64,000 bases of DNA from Glebionis coronaria (Eukaryota > Streptophyta > Magnoliopsida > Asterales > Asteraceae): positions 358,918,752 to 358,982,751 of the forward strand of contig CM046879.1 of assembly GCA_025667525.1 (NCBI GenBank), in the 5' to 3' direction. Positions 23,802 through 34,397 of this stretch are shown here, one piece after another (within the stretch, counting starts at the first letter, position 1; each line of letters begins with the position of its first letter). The position numbers and the translations under genes were made by a program. The notes under the pieces are model-generated. The model was not told the DNA's origin and did not search any database. It worked only from the letters and a program-made list of their open reading frames with translations.

Positions 23802-24804
23802 CGTAATTCTCCTATTCAACTACTTTGACCATTTCCGAACACCTCATAGTATTTTTGGGGCATCCAATTTCTGCATGATTTTTTTCTCGTGCACTACCCC
23901 TTCCCATGGGTGTCGAAGATAAAAATCCTTTATTGAACCATAAATTGCCGCGTAAATCCATGAATTCAATTTGATTATTCCTTCTAATTATTAAGCATCT
24001 GAATCATGAATTATCTTCTTATGACCCATGAATCTGATGGATTCGTTTTTTGAAAGAAATGGTCAAGGAAAAACCAATCTCCTCGCTTACTACCGGTTGG
24101 TCCTCAGGCCTGCCCCCCTTGTTCTTCCATCAACTAAATAGATTCTTAGATCTTGTTTATGAGATTAAGAAAAAGAACTCTCTTTATATTCTATTTTATG
24201 TAGACTAAATTACTAATATTTTGCTATTTTATTTTCCCTGTTAGAAAAGAGAGGGTTTCCAATTTTTTACTTCACTTAAATACAAGATTCAAATACGAGA
24301 TTGGAAATGATAGTATTTATCTTGCATCCTTTCTTCATACGATGGTCGGAACAAAAATATTAGATGCAACAAAATGGAATTTTTTGGTACATCAAGCCAA
24401 GATCTGATAGCTATAAATCTAAATTTATAGAAATATATTTATATAAAGATATTTCTCCCGCTTCCAGTCGAGTTTTATAGATTCCGATAGAGTCACCGCT
24501 CGCTTTTGCTTTTGACAAGATGCCCTAGTCCTTTTGGTAAGCGTAAGCATTTCGTAAGTCGATAAAACAAGATATGAAACTCCCGGTATCAGTTACAATG
24601 CTTACTATTACGGATCCTACGACGACAGCTCCCGTTGAAGCAATTGTTGCTGCGAAGGTAGCTAAATTACCTATCCGCTATAGACGGAAAAGGCATGCTG
24701 TGGCGGACTTAAATAAAACTTAGTTGAAAAAATTAAGCATCTCATTGCTTTAGTTGAAAGATTCCATTTGAATTAGAATCTGGTCATTCACTATGACCCG
24801 CTAA
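23802..24804. other. Probable plastid intergenic sequence
   Basis: No gene recognised. AT-rich sequence upstream of psbD and then upstream of trnI-CAU; an internal junction is likely because those two loci are far apart in a plastome. A short open stretch near 24574-24720 (MKLPVSVTML...) is not identified. Confidence 0.4.
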
Positions 24805-24878
24805 GCATCCATGGCTGAATGGTTAAAGCACCCAACTCATAATTGGCGAATTCGTAGGTTCAATTCCTAGTGGATGCA
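24805..24878 (+). tRNA. trnI-CAU: trnI-CAU copy, plastid-derived, damaged
   Basis: 74 nt with acceptor arms GCATCCA / TGGATGC, anticodon loop CTCATAA with CAT anticodon, and T loop TTCAATT. The T stem has a G.G mismatch (TCCTAG where pairing needs C), and the base after AAAGC is A. It lies directly upstream of rpl23 as in plastomes. It is embedded in a NUPT, so nuclear expression is not expected. Confidence 0.9.
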
Positions 24879-25043
24879 TGCCAATGGGACCCTTCAATAA
24901 GTCTATTGGAACTAGCTCTGTATCAATGAAATCTCATCATCCATACATAACGAACTGATGTGGTATATTCATATCATACTATATGAACAGTAAGAATTAG
25001 TAGTCTTATTGAGACTAGAACTCATAGAAAATCAAATCGATTT

Positions 25044-25265
25044 ATGGATGGAATCAGGTATGCAGTATTTACAGACAAAAGTATTCGGTTATTGGGGAAA
25101 AATCAATATACTTCTAATGTCGAATCAGGATCAACTAGGACAGAAATAAAGCAGTGGGTCGAACTCTTCTTTGGTGTCAAGGTAATCGCGATGAATACCC
25201 AGCGACTTCGGGGAAAGGTTAGAAGAATGGGACCCATTATGGGACAGACAATGCATTCTAGACGT
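25044..25265 (+). pseudogene. rpl23: rpl23 truncated at the NUPT right edge
   Basis: The first 74 of the usual 93 codons of plastid ribosomal protein L23 ([32 protein letters not shown]). The frame then runs into E0 sequence at 25266, replacing the last 19 codons. Intact up to the junction but lacking its C-terminus. Confidence 0.92.
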
Positions 25266-26147
25266 GACACACGACGAGAAGCAATCAGTCCCATAAAGAT
25301 CATGGAGAAGTATATCCAAAAAGACACTAACAAGGTATGAGGATAAATAGATCCAAGTCCGAAAAGGAGGCGGATCGTTGTATATCAAAATCCTAAATAA
25401 AGACAAGGATAAATGAAGAAGTCATGGTCAACGTTTGAAGCATCTCTCACTCCAAATGAAGATGTATACCAAAATTAAAAGAAGACCATAATTTCAAGAT
25501 CGTCTCTCAAGATTTGAAGTTTGAAATCAATGCTAAATATCGGTCCGAGAAAGGTCTCAAATCGTGAAACGAGTTACGCCAAGATATGAACTTTATGAGA
25601 TTTCGAGAAGCCGTTTTAAAAGATTTTGTCCTTTAGATAACTATTGATTAAATCTTCCTACTTTATTTTCGGCCTTAATAAATTATCGAAATAAGTCCAA
25701 AATGCATCCTCGTGATCATTCCAGACAAAAATAAAATATAAGAGATACACCGTAGGAATAAGGGGGCCTAAGTGATTATTTAAACCATATGAGTAAGTGT
25801 TAGCTTTACTAACTTGTAATTACAATGATCTCTTTTTTATGCTTGGTATGGGGAACGTGAAACTTGAGGGTGATAAATATTCATGACACCAAAGGTCCTA
25901 ATTTAATTCTTAGATTTCTTTACAATTTTCTTCCATCAAACAATTTCAAAGTTAATAAATTGAATGAAATTTTTATATCTTTTATAAAGTTTTGAACTTT
26001 TCTTCGTTGTTAAGTTTCTTTTATTATAGTAGTAGTAGTATATCGTAATAAAGGTCGAGATGGGTTAATTATGATAAAAAAATATAAATTTGTGCTTTAA
26101 AATTGTGCATTTCATGGGGACATTGCAATGGTCAAGTGTAGGGGATT
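25266..26147 (+). mobile_element. E0 internal region resumed after the NUPT
   Basis: Starts GACACACGACGAGAAGCAAT, as at 57358 in E3, and continues in the order of the E1/E3 3' region to the purine tract AAGTGTAGGGGATT (about 26134-26147). No ORF of its own. Confidence 0.75.
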
Positions 26148-26440
26148 TAATAAGTATGTTAACACTTATCCTTTTACCACTTAAAACAAGGAAAAACCAA
26201 ACCAAAACGTGTATTTAATATCTTAAAAGTCGGAATTACGCGTGGTTTTGTGTTTTTGTGTGAAATATGTACAAAAGATCAGAAATGAAGAAAACACGCA
26301 ATTTCACGGGCAATTATCAAAGAAAAAGTCAAAGATAAAGTCAAAAGACCAAAAGTGCACAAAGAATGGAGTTTGGAGAGCTAAGGATGAAGATTTAATG
26401 AAGTTTTAACAACGAGGACCATTTTTTTCATCCTCCAAAG
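26148..26440 (+). repeat. E0 3' LTR, decayed and truncated
   Basis: TAATAAGTATG..CACTTATCCTTTTACCACTT corresponds to the first bases of the E1 LTR with many G-to-A and C-to-T changes. Similarity fades at about 26440, and the minisatellite and LTR end are missing. Confidence 0.65.
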
Positions 26441-26678
26441 TCATCCACCAATAAACCACATGGAAGAGCACAAAATTACGAAGCCAACGGTCCTGACCTC
26501 GCGTCGTAACTCCTCACGGTTTGTTTTCTATGAATTTTTGAAGTTTATTAAGTTTTTAAATTAAATAAATAGTTTTTAATAATTAAATAAAATAAATAAT
26601 ATAAATATATATATTTTTGAAAAATTAATAATAATTAAAATAAAATAAAGTTTTTATAAAAATATTATAATTTTGGTA

Positions 26679-26679
<1 letters not shown>
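26441..26679. other. AT-rich interval, nothing recognised
   Basis: No coding or repeat signal I can name; ends in low-complexity TAATAA sequence. Confidence 0.4.

Positions 26680-26712
<33 letters not shown>
26680..26712. repeat. (ATT)n microsatellite, possible LINE tail
   Basis: About eleven ATT units. On the minus strand it follows the LINE-like ORF as a (TAA)n tail about 35 bp past the stop codon. Confidence 0.75.
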
Positions 26713-26746
26713 AAACCATCACTTTTATTAACAACAAAAAAGGGAT

Positions 26747-27190
26747 TTACAACGAATTGGATGAGAGCCGAGATACTATCTGCGGTCCCACCCCTTTAGC
26801 AATGGTAAAACCTATTCTATGGAAAATATGTACAGCAGCGCGCGCTCCAATGTCTTGAGCCTTAGAAAATCTCTGGATCCGCTTCAGCAACGCAGCTGCA
26901 TCTTCCTGTAACTCCCCTAAAGAAGAAAAGGAGAAAGGAAGAAACCCATATCCGAGAACTGCACACTTAGCCAAATACTTGCATCGTTTACGTTGTGCAG
27001 CATCAATCACAGCTCGGCCGGGAACAAACTCATTCATCCCCGTACGGGTCAAAGGAGAAGAACCAGTCAGATCAACGCACACATCTTTACCACCCTCCCA
27101 AGAATAAAACAAAATATCTACCGGACGTAAGACACTATCAGGTCCACCAAGCAAGTCAATGGGGTCAAACTGCAGTCCAACAAGCAAGAA
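26747..27190 (-). pseudogene. C-terminal piece of a LINE-associated protein
   Basis: A 146-codon frame with DVCVDLTGSSPLTRTGM, FVPGRAVIDAAQRKR and GFLPFSFSSLGELQEDA. From memory this is the conserved domain that ends long reverse-transcriptase proteins in Asteraceae (sometimes mis-named auxilin-like). RT itself is absent: the copy is 5' truncated at about 27190, as is usual for LINEs. The (TAA)n tail supports a LINE 3' end. Moderately sure of the family; function of this domain is not known to me. Confidence 0.55.
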
Positions 27191-27476
27191 GGCGTTAAGG
27201 AATAAGCAAGAAGGCGTTAAGGCTGGGAACCTAGCAACCTATGTTCGAGTCCCAGCGCTGGCAAAAGGCTGGGTATATAAACCCAGTGCCACGTGGCACC
27301 CTCTTAGTGGTCCACGTGGCGACCCGACCCGACCCGATCCAAACCCGACCCGTTGACCGCTGACGTCCTCATGACGTCAGCATTACACGTGGCGGCGGCT
27401 GGTCGATGCCAGCGCGCCACGTGTCACTGACATGTCATTACTATTTGCAGGTACGAGGTTCAGTAAAGGCGGCGAC
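27191..27476. other. GC-rich LTR-like flank with a tRNA-like segment
   Basis: Left flank of the hairpin element. A 22 bp duplication (AATAAGCAAGAAGGCGTTAA) is followed by a B-box-like GTTCGAGTCCCAGC at 27244-27258 that could be a SINE or tRNA relic. A hairpin CTGGGT..ACCCAG and several ACACGTGGC and GACGTC words follow. The same ACACGTGGCGGCGGC and GTACGAGGT words recur on the right flank at 34443-34560, so both flanks belong to one older repeat. Confidence 0.45.
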
Positions 27477-27807
27477 TGTCGACGTACAGTCGGTTAAGGG
27501 ACCAGCGCGACAGGCCCGCGGCCCACACACACCTTAACTTATCCTTTAAGAAACCCTAAGCCTATATAAACAGGGGTAGGGGGTCTCATTCTACATCAGG
27601 TTCTCTCTCTCTCTCTCTCTTAACCACACCTCTTATACAATATATCGATCAATACTGACTTGACCGTCGGAGGTGGACCCCGGGGCTCCGGCCTCGGGTC
27701 CACGTCTAACCGGTTTACCTTTGTTTGCAGCATTACTCAGGACCCAGGAAGACGACGAACGGCCCAGGAGAGTCGTCAGACCGGCCTAGCCAAATTATGC
27801 TCCAACA
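27477..27807 (+). repeat. Hairpin element 5' LTR
   Basis: TGTCGACGTACAGTCGG start, TCCAACA end. TATATAAA at 27563-27570 is a likely TATA box, followed by a (CT)n run at 27600-27620. Confidence 0.9.
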
Positions 27808-27810
27808 AGT

Positions 27811-27827
27811 TGGCGCCATCCGTGGGA
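27811..27827 (+). other. Hairpin element primer binding site
   Basis: TGGCGCCATCCGTGGGA starts 3 nt after the LTR. The TGGCGCC start is typical of plant gypsy-type primer sites; I do not assign the tRNA. Confidence 0.7.
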
Positions 27828-29572
27828 CCACGACTAATCATGTTTCGTGTTCTCATGTTGCTAAAAAGCAATGATCCATGTCAAAAGTTGGTAACTCTGA
27901 AACTATCGTACTTTTACTTTTCAATCACTATATCGTACATCTTGTTACATGTTTTGGTGATGAAATCATTAGATATCTATGTGCGTTGTATATGAGCGTT
28001 CGCATGTATGCCTTATGCATAATAGTCATACACGCAACGAGACATGTACATATAACAAATTATTTAAATAAATTATTTGCACAAAACAAAGCATACGTGT
28101 GAAAACAAAATATTTGATTTGCTAAATCACCACTTACAGTGACGCACGAAATCAGTGCCACTTAAATGGGTATGACTTGTTTCATATTACTGAAGGAATT
28201 TTTTTTACCGAATAAGCTTGGTAATTTTATTTTCGTTACGAGTATTTTGTCTTTTGATTTAAAGGCGATACTTCTATTTTTCACATCTTTTCAAATTGGT
28301 TAAAAGATATAATCGCATATTAGGCAAAAATATCTGTATTTCAAGATTGTTATACCATGCAAAGTATTTTTGATTTACTATATGTGGATGACATATTTAA
28401 ACACTAATATTTTTGTCGAGACAAATTATTTGGCATGCTTCACACAGAAAATATTTACGAATAATATGCCCATCATATATATTTGTCTTGCTATTTCAGA
28501 TACTGATTCACATGTATGTGGATCACACAAAAAAAAATTTTGATGTAGCTAAATGCAAAATCATTATTATCCTTGGAATATTATACGCAAGTATCCAACT
28601 CAAACTCTAAGATATCCGCTATTTATATATTTGGCGGTCATATAGGAATAAAATATTTGATGCAGAAAATTATATTTGATTTAATGTACGTCATTAGATA
28701 TTTGTTAGTATTTTGTCATTCGCGGTCATGGCTCGTTCATCCACGCTCATTCGTACGTTTAGACCTAATTTATTTTTTAAGTGTGGTCATGAGCCGCGTC
28801 CTTCGAATAAATTGTTTATATTAATAAAGGATATTACACATATCATTTAAATTACTACAAGATAGTCTTTAGGATATATTCTGATATTTTTTAATATATA
28901 CCTTTTAAATCGGTAAGATTTATTACATATATTTTTAAATAATATGTTTATCATTCGCAGTCATGGTACGTCCATCCGTGATAGTCCGTACACTCGGATA
29001 TCTTCTGCCTACGGGCGTACATGTACACATCGTTCCCAGGTGGAATAAAAGGATTGAGTGAACCTAATAATTCAACTTGTCGTGTAAGAGGGATGCAACC
29101 CCAACGACCACGGATCATGTATCCTTGTTAGACACCTTGCTCACAAGACGTTGTAGTAAGTTTCGAAAACATACCGTGCCTCCCGAGCCGGACTTGTTAA
29201 AAGACACACTGTGCACGTCTAACAAAATTTTGTCAAAACTATGACCGTCCTTATGGTAGTAGCGGTAAGCCGCACATAACGGCATAGCGTATCCCATAAG
29301 TTAGTTAAGATACGTCTTATACTATGTGACAATTCGCTGTTATGACAAGACCCATCCGTGTTGGTTCGCACGTTCGAACCCAATTTCTATTTTTCGTACG
29401 CAGCTATGGTACGTCTATTCGCGTTGGTCTACGCGACCGTAATTTTTTGAATACTTGATTAAGTTTAATATTACTAATCGAGTTTAGCACCATTAAACTT
29501 GGGGGGCTACCAAGGTATAATAATACCAATATATATGTGCACGTCACACAAATATCTTGGGATATATTCCTT
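27828..29572 (+). other. Hairpin element left interior, diverged direct repeats, no gene
   Basis: AT-rich. A motif of the form CATTCGC-GTCATGG-ACGT-CATCCG-G recurs at about 28716, 28950, 29335 and 29398, suggesting decayed repeats of 60-380 bp spacing. Short ORFs (up to 111 codons) show no family resemblance. Confidence 0.55.
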
Positions 29573-32500
29573 TGCCGCAGAAGTCCGCCTTCTGCCGGTT
29601 TATTCCTTTGTCATGGAAGTATCTCTTCCATTGGCTTATTCCTTAGCCTCGGAAGTACTCCTTCCGCGCGCTTATTTCTGTGCCATGGAAGTATCTCTTC
29701 AATTGGCTTATTCCTTCGCCGCGGAAGTACTCCTTCCGCGCGCTTCTTCCTTTGCCATGGAAGTATCTCTTCCATTGGCTTATTCCTACGCCGCGGAAGT
29801 ATTACTTCCGCGCGATTGTTTCTTTGCCATGGAAGTATCTCTTCCATTGGCTTATGCCTTTGCCACGGAAGTATCTCTTCCGTTGGCTTATTCATTCGCC
29901 GTGGGAGTATCTTTTCCACGTGCTTATTCATTCGTCGTGGAAGTATCATTTCCACGTGCTTCTTATCTTCTCCGTGGAAGTATCTCTTCCACGTGCTCAT
30001 TATTTTAGCCGTGGAAGTATTCTTCCACGGGGCATCGTTATTTTAGCCGTGGAAGTATCTCTTCCACGTGCTCATTATTTTCGCCGTGGAAGTACTCTTC
30101 CACGTGCTTGTTATCTTCGCCGTGGAAGTATCTCTTCCACGTGCTTGTTATTTTCGCCGTGGAAGTATCTCTTCCACGTGCTTGTTGTCTTCACCGTGGA
30201 AGTATTCTTCCACGGCGCATCGTTATTTTAGCCGTGGAAGTATCTCTTCCACGTGCTCATTATTTTTGTCGTGGAAGTACTCTTCCACGTGCTTGTTATC
30301 TTCGCCGTGGAAGTATCTCTTCCACGTGCTTGTTATTTTCGCCGTGGAAGTATCTCTTCCACGTGCTTGTTGTCTTCACCGTGGAAGTATTCTTCCACGT
30401 GCTCTTTATCTTTCGCAGTGGAAGTATCTCTTCCACGTGCTTCTTATTTTAGCCGTGGAAGTATCACTTCCACGTGCTCATTATTTTCGCCGTGGAAGTA
30501 CTCTTCCACGTGCTTGTTATCTTCGCCGTGGAAGTATCTCTTCCACGTGCTTGTTATTTTCGCCGTGGAATTACTCTTCCACGTGCTTGTTATCTTCGCC
30601 GTGGAAGTATCTCTTCCACGTGCTTGTTATTTTCGCCGTGGAAGCATCTCTTCCATTGGCTTATTCCTTCGCCGCGGAAGTACTCCTTCCGCGCGCTTCT
30701 TCCTTTGCCATGGAAGTATCTCTTCCATTGGCTTATTCCTTCGCCCCGGAAGTATTACTTCCGCGCGATTGTTTCTTTGCCATGGAAGTATCTCTTCCAT
30801 TGGCTTATGCCTTTGCCACGGAAGTATCTCTTCCGTTGGCTTATTCATTCGCCGTGGGAGTATCTTTTCCACGTGCTTATTCATTCGCCGTGGAAGTATC
30901 TTTTCCACGTGCTTCTTATCTTCTCCGTGGAAGTATCTCTTCCACGTGCTCATTATTTTAGCCGTGGAAGTATTCTTCCACGGGGCATCTTTATTTTAGC
31001 CGTGGAAGTATCTCTTCCACGTGCTCATTATTTTCGCCGTGGAAATACTCTTCCACGTGCTTGTTATCTTCGCCGTGGAAGTATCTCTTCCACGTGCTTG
31101 TTATTTTCGCCGTGGAAGTATCTCTTCCACGTGCTTGTTGTCTTCACCGTGGAAGTATTCTTCCACGGCGCATCGTTATTTTAGCCGTGGAAGTATCTCT
31201 TCCACGTGCTCATTATTTTCGCTGTGGAAGTACTCTTCCACGTGCTTGTTATCTTCGCCGTGGAAGTATCTCTTCCACGTGCTTGTTATTTTCGCCGTGG
31301 AAGTATCTCTTCCACGTGCTTTTTGTCTTCACCGTGGAAGTATTCTTCCACGTGCTCGTTATCTTTCGCTGTGGAAGTATCTCTTCCACGTTCTTCTTAT
31401 TTTAGCCGTGGAAGTATCACTTCCACGTGATCATTATTTTCGCCGTGGAAGTACTCTTCCACGTGCTTGTTATCTTCGCCGTGGAAGTATCTCTTCCATG
31501 TGCTTGTTATTTTCGCCGTGGAAGTACTCTTCCACGTGCTTGTTATCTTCGCCGTGGAAGTATCTCTTCCACGTGCTTGTTATTTTCACCGTGGAAGTAT
31601 CTCTTCCATTGGCTTATTCCTTCGCCGCGGAAGTACTCCTTCCGCGCGCTTCTTCCTTTGCCATGGAAGTATCTCTTCCATTGGCTTATTCCTTCGCCGC
31701 GGAAGTATTACTTCCGCGCGATTGTTTCTTTGCCATGGAAGTATCTCTTCCATTGGCTTATGCCTTTGCCACGGAAGTATCTCTTCCGTTGGCTTATTCA
31801 TTCGCCGTGGGAGTATCTTTTCCACGTGCTTATTCATTCGCCGTGGAAGTATCTTTTCCACGTGCTTCTTATCTTCAGCGTGGAAGTATCTCTTCCACGT
31901 GCTCATTATTTTAGCCGTGGAAGTATTCTTCCACGGGGCATCGTTATTTTAGCCGTGGAAGTATCTCTTCCACGTGCTCATTATTTTCGCCATGGAAGTA
32001 CTCTTCCACGTGCTTGTTATCTTCGCCGTGGAAGTATCTCTTCCACGTGCTTGTTATTTTCACCGTGGAAGTATCTCTTCCACGTGCTTGTTGTATTCAC
32101 CGTGGAAGTATTCTTCCACGGCGCATCATTATTTTAGCCGTGGAAGTATCTCTTCCACGTGCTCATTATTTTCACCGTGGAAGTACTCTTTCACGTGCTT
32201 GTTATCTTCGCCGTGGAAGTATCTCTTCCACGTGCTTGTTATTTTCGCCGTGGAAGTATCTCTTCCACGTGCTTGTTGTCTTCACCGTGGAAGTATTCTT
32301 CCACGTGCTCGTTATCTTTCGCTGTGGAAGTATCTCTTCCACGTGCTTCTTATTTTAGCCGTAGAAGTATCACTTCCACGTGCTCATTATTTTCGCCGTG
32401 GAAGTACTCTTCCACGTGCTTGTTATCTTCGCCGTGGAAGTATCTCTTCCACGTGCTTGTTATTTTCGCCGTGGAAGTATCTCTTCCACGTGCTTGTTGT

Positions 32501-33304
32501 CTTCACCGTGGAAGTATTCTTCCACGTGCTCGTTATCTTTCGCTGTGGAAGTATCTCTTCCACGTGCTTCTTATTTTAGCCGTGGAAGTATCACTTCCAC
32601 GTGCTCATTATTTTCGCCGTGGAAGTACTCTTCCACGTGCTTGTTATCTTCGCCGTGGAAGTATCTCTTCCACGTGCTTGTTATTTTCGCCGTGGAAGTA
32701 TCTCTTCCACGTGCTTGTTGTCTTCGCCGTGGAAGTATTCTTCCACGTGCTCGTTATCTTTCGCTGTGGAAGTATCTCTTCCACGTGCTTCTTATTTTAG
32801 CCGTGGAAGTATCACTTCCACGTGCTCATTATTTTCGCCGTGGAAGTACTCTTCCACGTGCTTGTTATCTTCGACGTGGAAGTATCTCTTCCACGTGCTT
32901 GTTATTTTCGCCGTGGAAGTATCTCTTCCACGTGCTTGTTGTCTTCGCCGTGGAACTATTCTTCCACGTGCTCGTTATCTTTCGCTGTGGAAGTATCTCT
33001 TCCACGTGCTTCTTATCTTCGTCGTGGAAGTATCCCTTCCACGTGCTCATTATTTTAGCCGTGGAAGTATTCTTCCACGGCGCATCATTATTTTAGCCGT
33101 GGAAGTATTCTTCCACGGCGCATCGTTAATTTAGCCGTGGAAGTATTCTTCCACGGCGCATCGTTATTTTAGCCGTGGAAGTATTCTTCCACGGCGCATC
33201 GTTATCTTTTGTCGTGGAAGTACGCCTTCCACTGGCTCATTCTGCCACAGAAGTACGTCTTCTGTTGGTACATATCTTTGTTACGGAAGTACGTCTTCCG
33301 TGAT
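29573..33304. repeat. Tandem array of about 100 hairpin units
   Basis: The unit is 36-37 bp: an 8-10 bp stem (CGTGGAAG / CTTCCACG in most copies), a 4-5 nt loop (TATCT, TACT, TATT) and a spacer such as TGCTTGTTATTTTCGC. Stem variants change both arms together: CGCGGAAG/CTTCCGCG, TGGAAG/CTTCCA within GCCA..TGGC, ACGGAAG/CTTCCGT, and at the edges CAGAAG/CTTCTG. Higher-order periods of 953 bp (about 30068, 31021, 31974) and 221 bp (32159, 32380, 32601, 32822) overlie it. Most units hold a CACGTG at the stem-spacer border. The array is open in several frames only because the unit has few stops; I do not call a protein. Confidence 0.95.
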
Positions 33305-33817
33305 GAATTACTTGGCCTGGCTAAGAGTGAATTTCCAAAATTTACATCGTTTATACTTAATTAGATGGAGCTTGATCAACTATGTTTAATCTAGGAAAAA
33401 CTGTGACAAACTTTGGAAGTCATTATCGGATGTCGGGGCCGTAAGACGGATGTAATATCCGCATCACTTTTCCACAGGGGTACGTCTTCTGTTGGCTTTA
33501 AGACGAATGACACATTCGCATTATGTTGCATCATTAGTGGGTATAAGAAGTACGCCTTCAAATGTTCACGATGCAGCATATGGGTTCCACCTTCACCTTC
33601 ATAAAACCTTCTTATCATCCTCACGTTAGAGATGAATAAGAATGATACCTTGCCAATGCCAGTGTTACCCCGGCTATAGAACACGCTTTCTTCTTACGGG
33701 GTCCTTACCGTCTAATCACGGGAAACCAAGCATTCGAGCACACCCACCCGTCTTACGTACACGGGTTCCCCAGTTCTTTCGGAGTGGATATGCTTACAAG
33801 TAACAGATATGGTATAA

Positions 33818-33863
33818 AGTCTAGTAACCTCGGTGACAACCTCGCATACTAGACTGGGGGACA
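33818..33863 (+). repeat. Internal duplicate of the stem plus polypurine tract
   Basis: Arms AGTCTAGTA (33818-33826) and TACTAGACT (33847-33855) are perfect complements and are followed by GGGGGACA. Same layout as the terminal tract 211 bp further on. Confidence 0.75.
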
Positions 33864-34025
33864 TGATGACGTATAGTGGCTATGCTCACTATTCGCAATC
33901 CCAGCCCATCATCTTTTTGCTGAAAGGTAGCCCATTTACGAGTGGAGCCATATGTTACGGACGACCCATGAGGATGTCCTAGCAGAAAGCCGCACGCGGT
34001 TGTTAGTGAGCATGATACACGAACG

Positions 34026-34074
34026 AGTCTAGCATAACATGATCATGAACCATATCATACTAGACTGGGGGACA
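34026..34074 (+). promoter_or_regulatory. Hairpin element terminal polypurine tract with upstream stem
   Basis: AGTCTAG (34026-34032) pairs with CTAGACT (34060-34066), which leads directly into GGGGGACA and the LTR at 34075. This would be the plus-strand primer. Confidence 0.7.
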
Positions 34075-34397
34075 TGTCGACGTACAGTCGGCTAAGGGCC
34101 CAGCCCGACAGGCCCGCGGCCCACACACACCTTAACTTATCCTTTAAGAAACCCTAAGCCTATATAAACATGGGTAGGGGGTCTCATTATACATCAGGTT
34201 CTCTCTCTCTTAACCACACCTCTTATACAATATATCGATCAATACTGACTTGACCGTCGGAGGTGGACCCCGGGGCTCCGGCCTCGGGTCCACGTCTAAC
34301 CGGTTTACCTTTGTCTGCAGCATTACTCAGGACCCGGGAAGACGACGAACGGCCCAGGAGAGTCGTCAGACCGGCCTAGACAAATTATGCTCCAACA
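34075..34397 (+). repeat. Hairpin element 3' LTR
   Basis: 323 bp, same order as the 5' LTR with shorter CT run. TATA at about 34159. Confidence 0.9.

Larger units (their letters stand above)
33305..34074 (+). other. Hairpin element right interior
   Basis: More degenerate hairpin units (CGGAT..ATCCG near 33436; GAAGTACGCCTTC near 33548), then unique sequence. It ends with two copies of an inverted-repeat plus polypurine signal. No gene. Confidence 0.6.
27477..34397 (+). mobile_element. Hairpin element: non-autonomous LTR retrotransposon with a 3.7 kb hairpin array
   Basis: LTRs of 331 bp (27477-27807) and 323 bp (34075-34397) begin TG and end CA. GCGAC lies at 27472-27476 and 34398-34402, a perfect 5 bp target duplication. 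A TGGCGCC-type primer site follows LTR1, and GGGGGACA abuts LTR2. I find no gag, protease, RT or integrase in the 6.3 kb interior; its bulk is a tandem hairpin array. LTRs differ by about eight substitutions plus CT-repeat length, so it is older than E3. Best described as a LARD-like element; the autonomous partner is unknown. Confidence 0.88.

Noticed and set aside
29499..33134. Overlapping ORFs of up to 297 codons in all three plus frames and one minus frame (for example 30068-30961, 31021-31914)
   Set aside because: They are the hairpin repeat translated in different frames; the unit has few stops and is not a multiple of three, so open length is no evidence of a protein.
29573..33304. CRISPR-like look of regular short repeats with spacers
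   Set aside because: Eukaryotic nuclear context, no cas genes, and the spacers are themselves repeated; it is a satellite-like array in an LTR element.
33391..33684. 97-codon minus-strand ORF right of the hairpin array
   Set aside because: Overlaps degenerate hairpin units; no recognisable domain or conservation argument.
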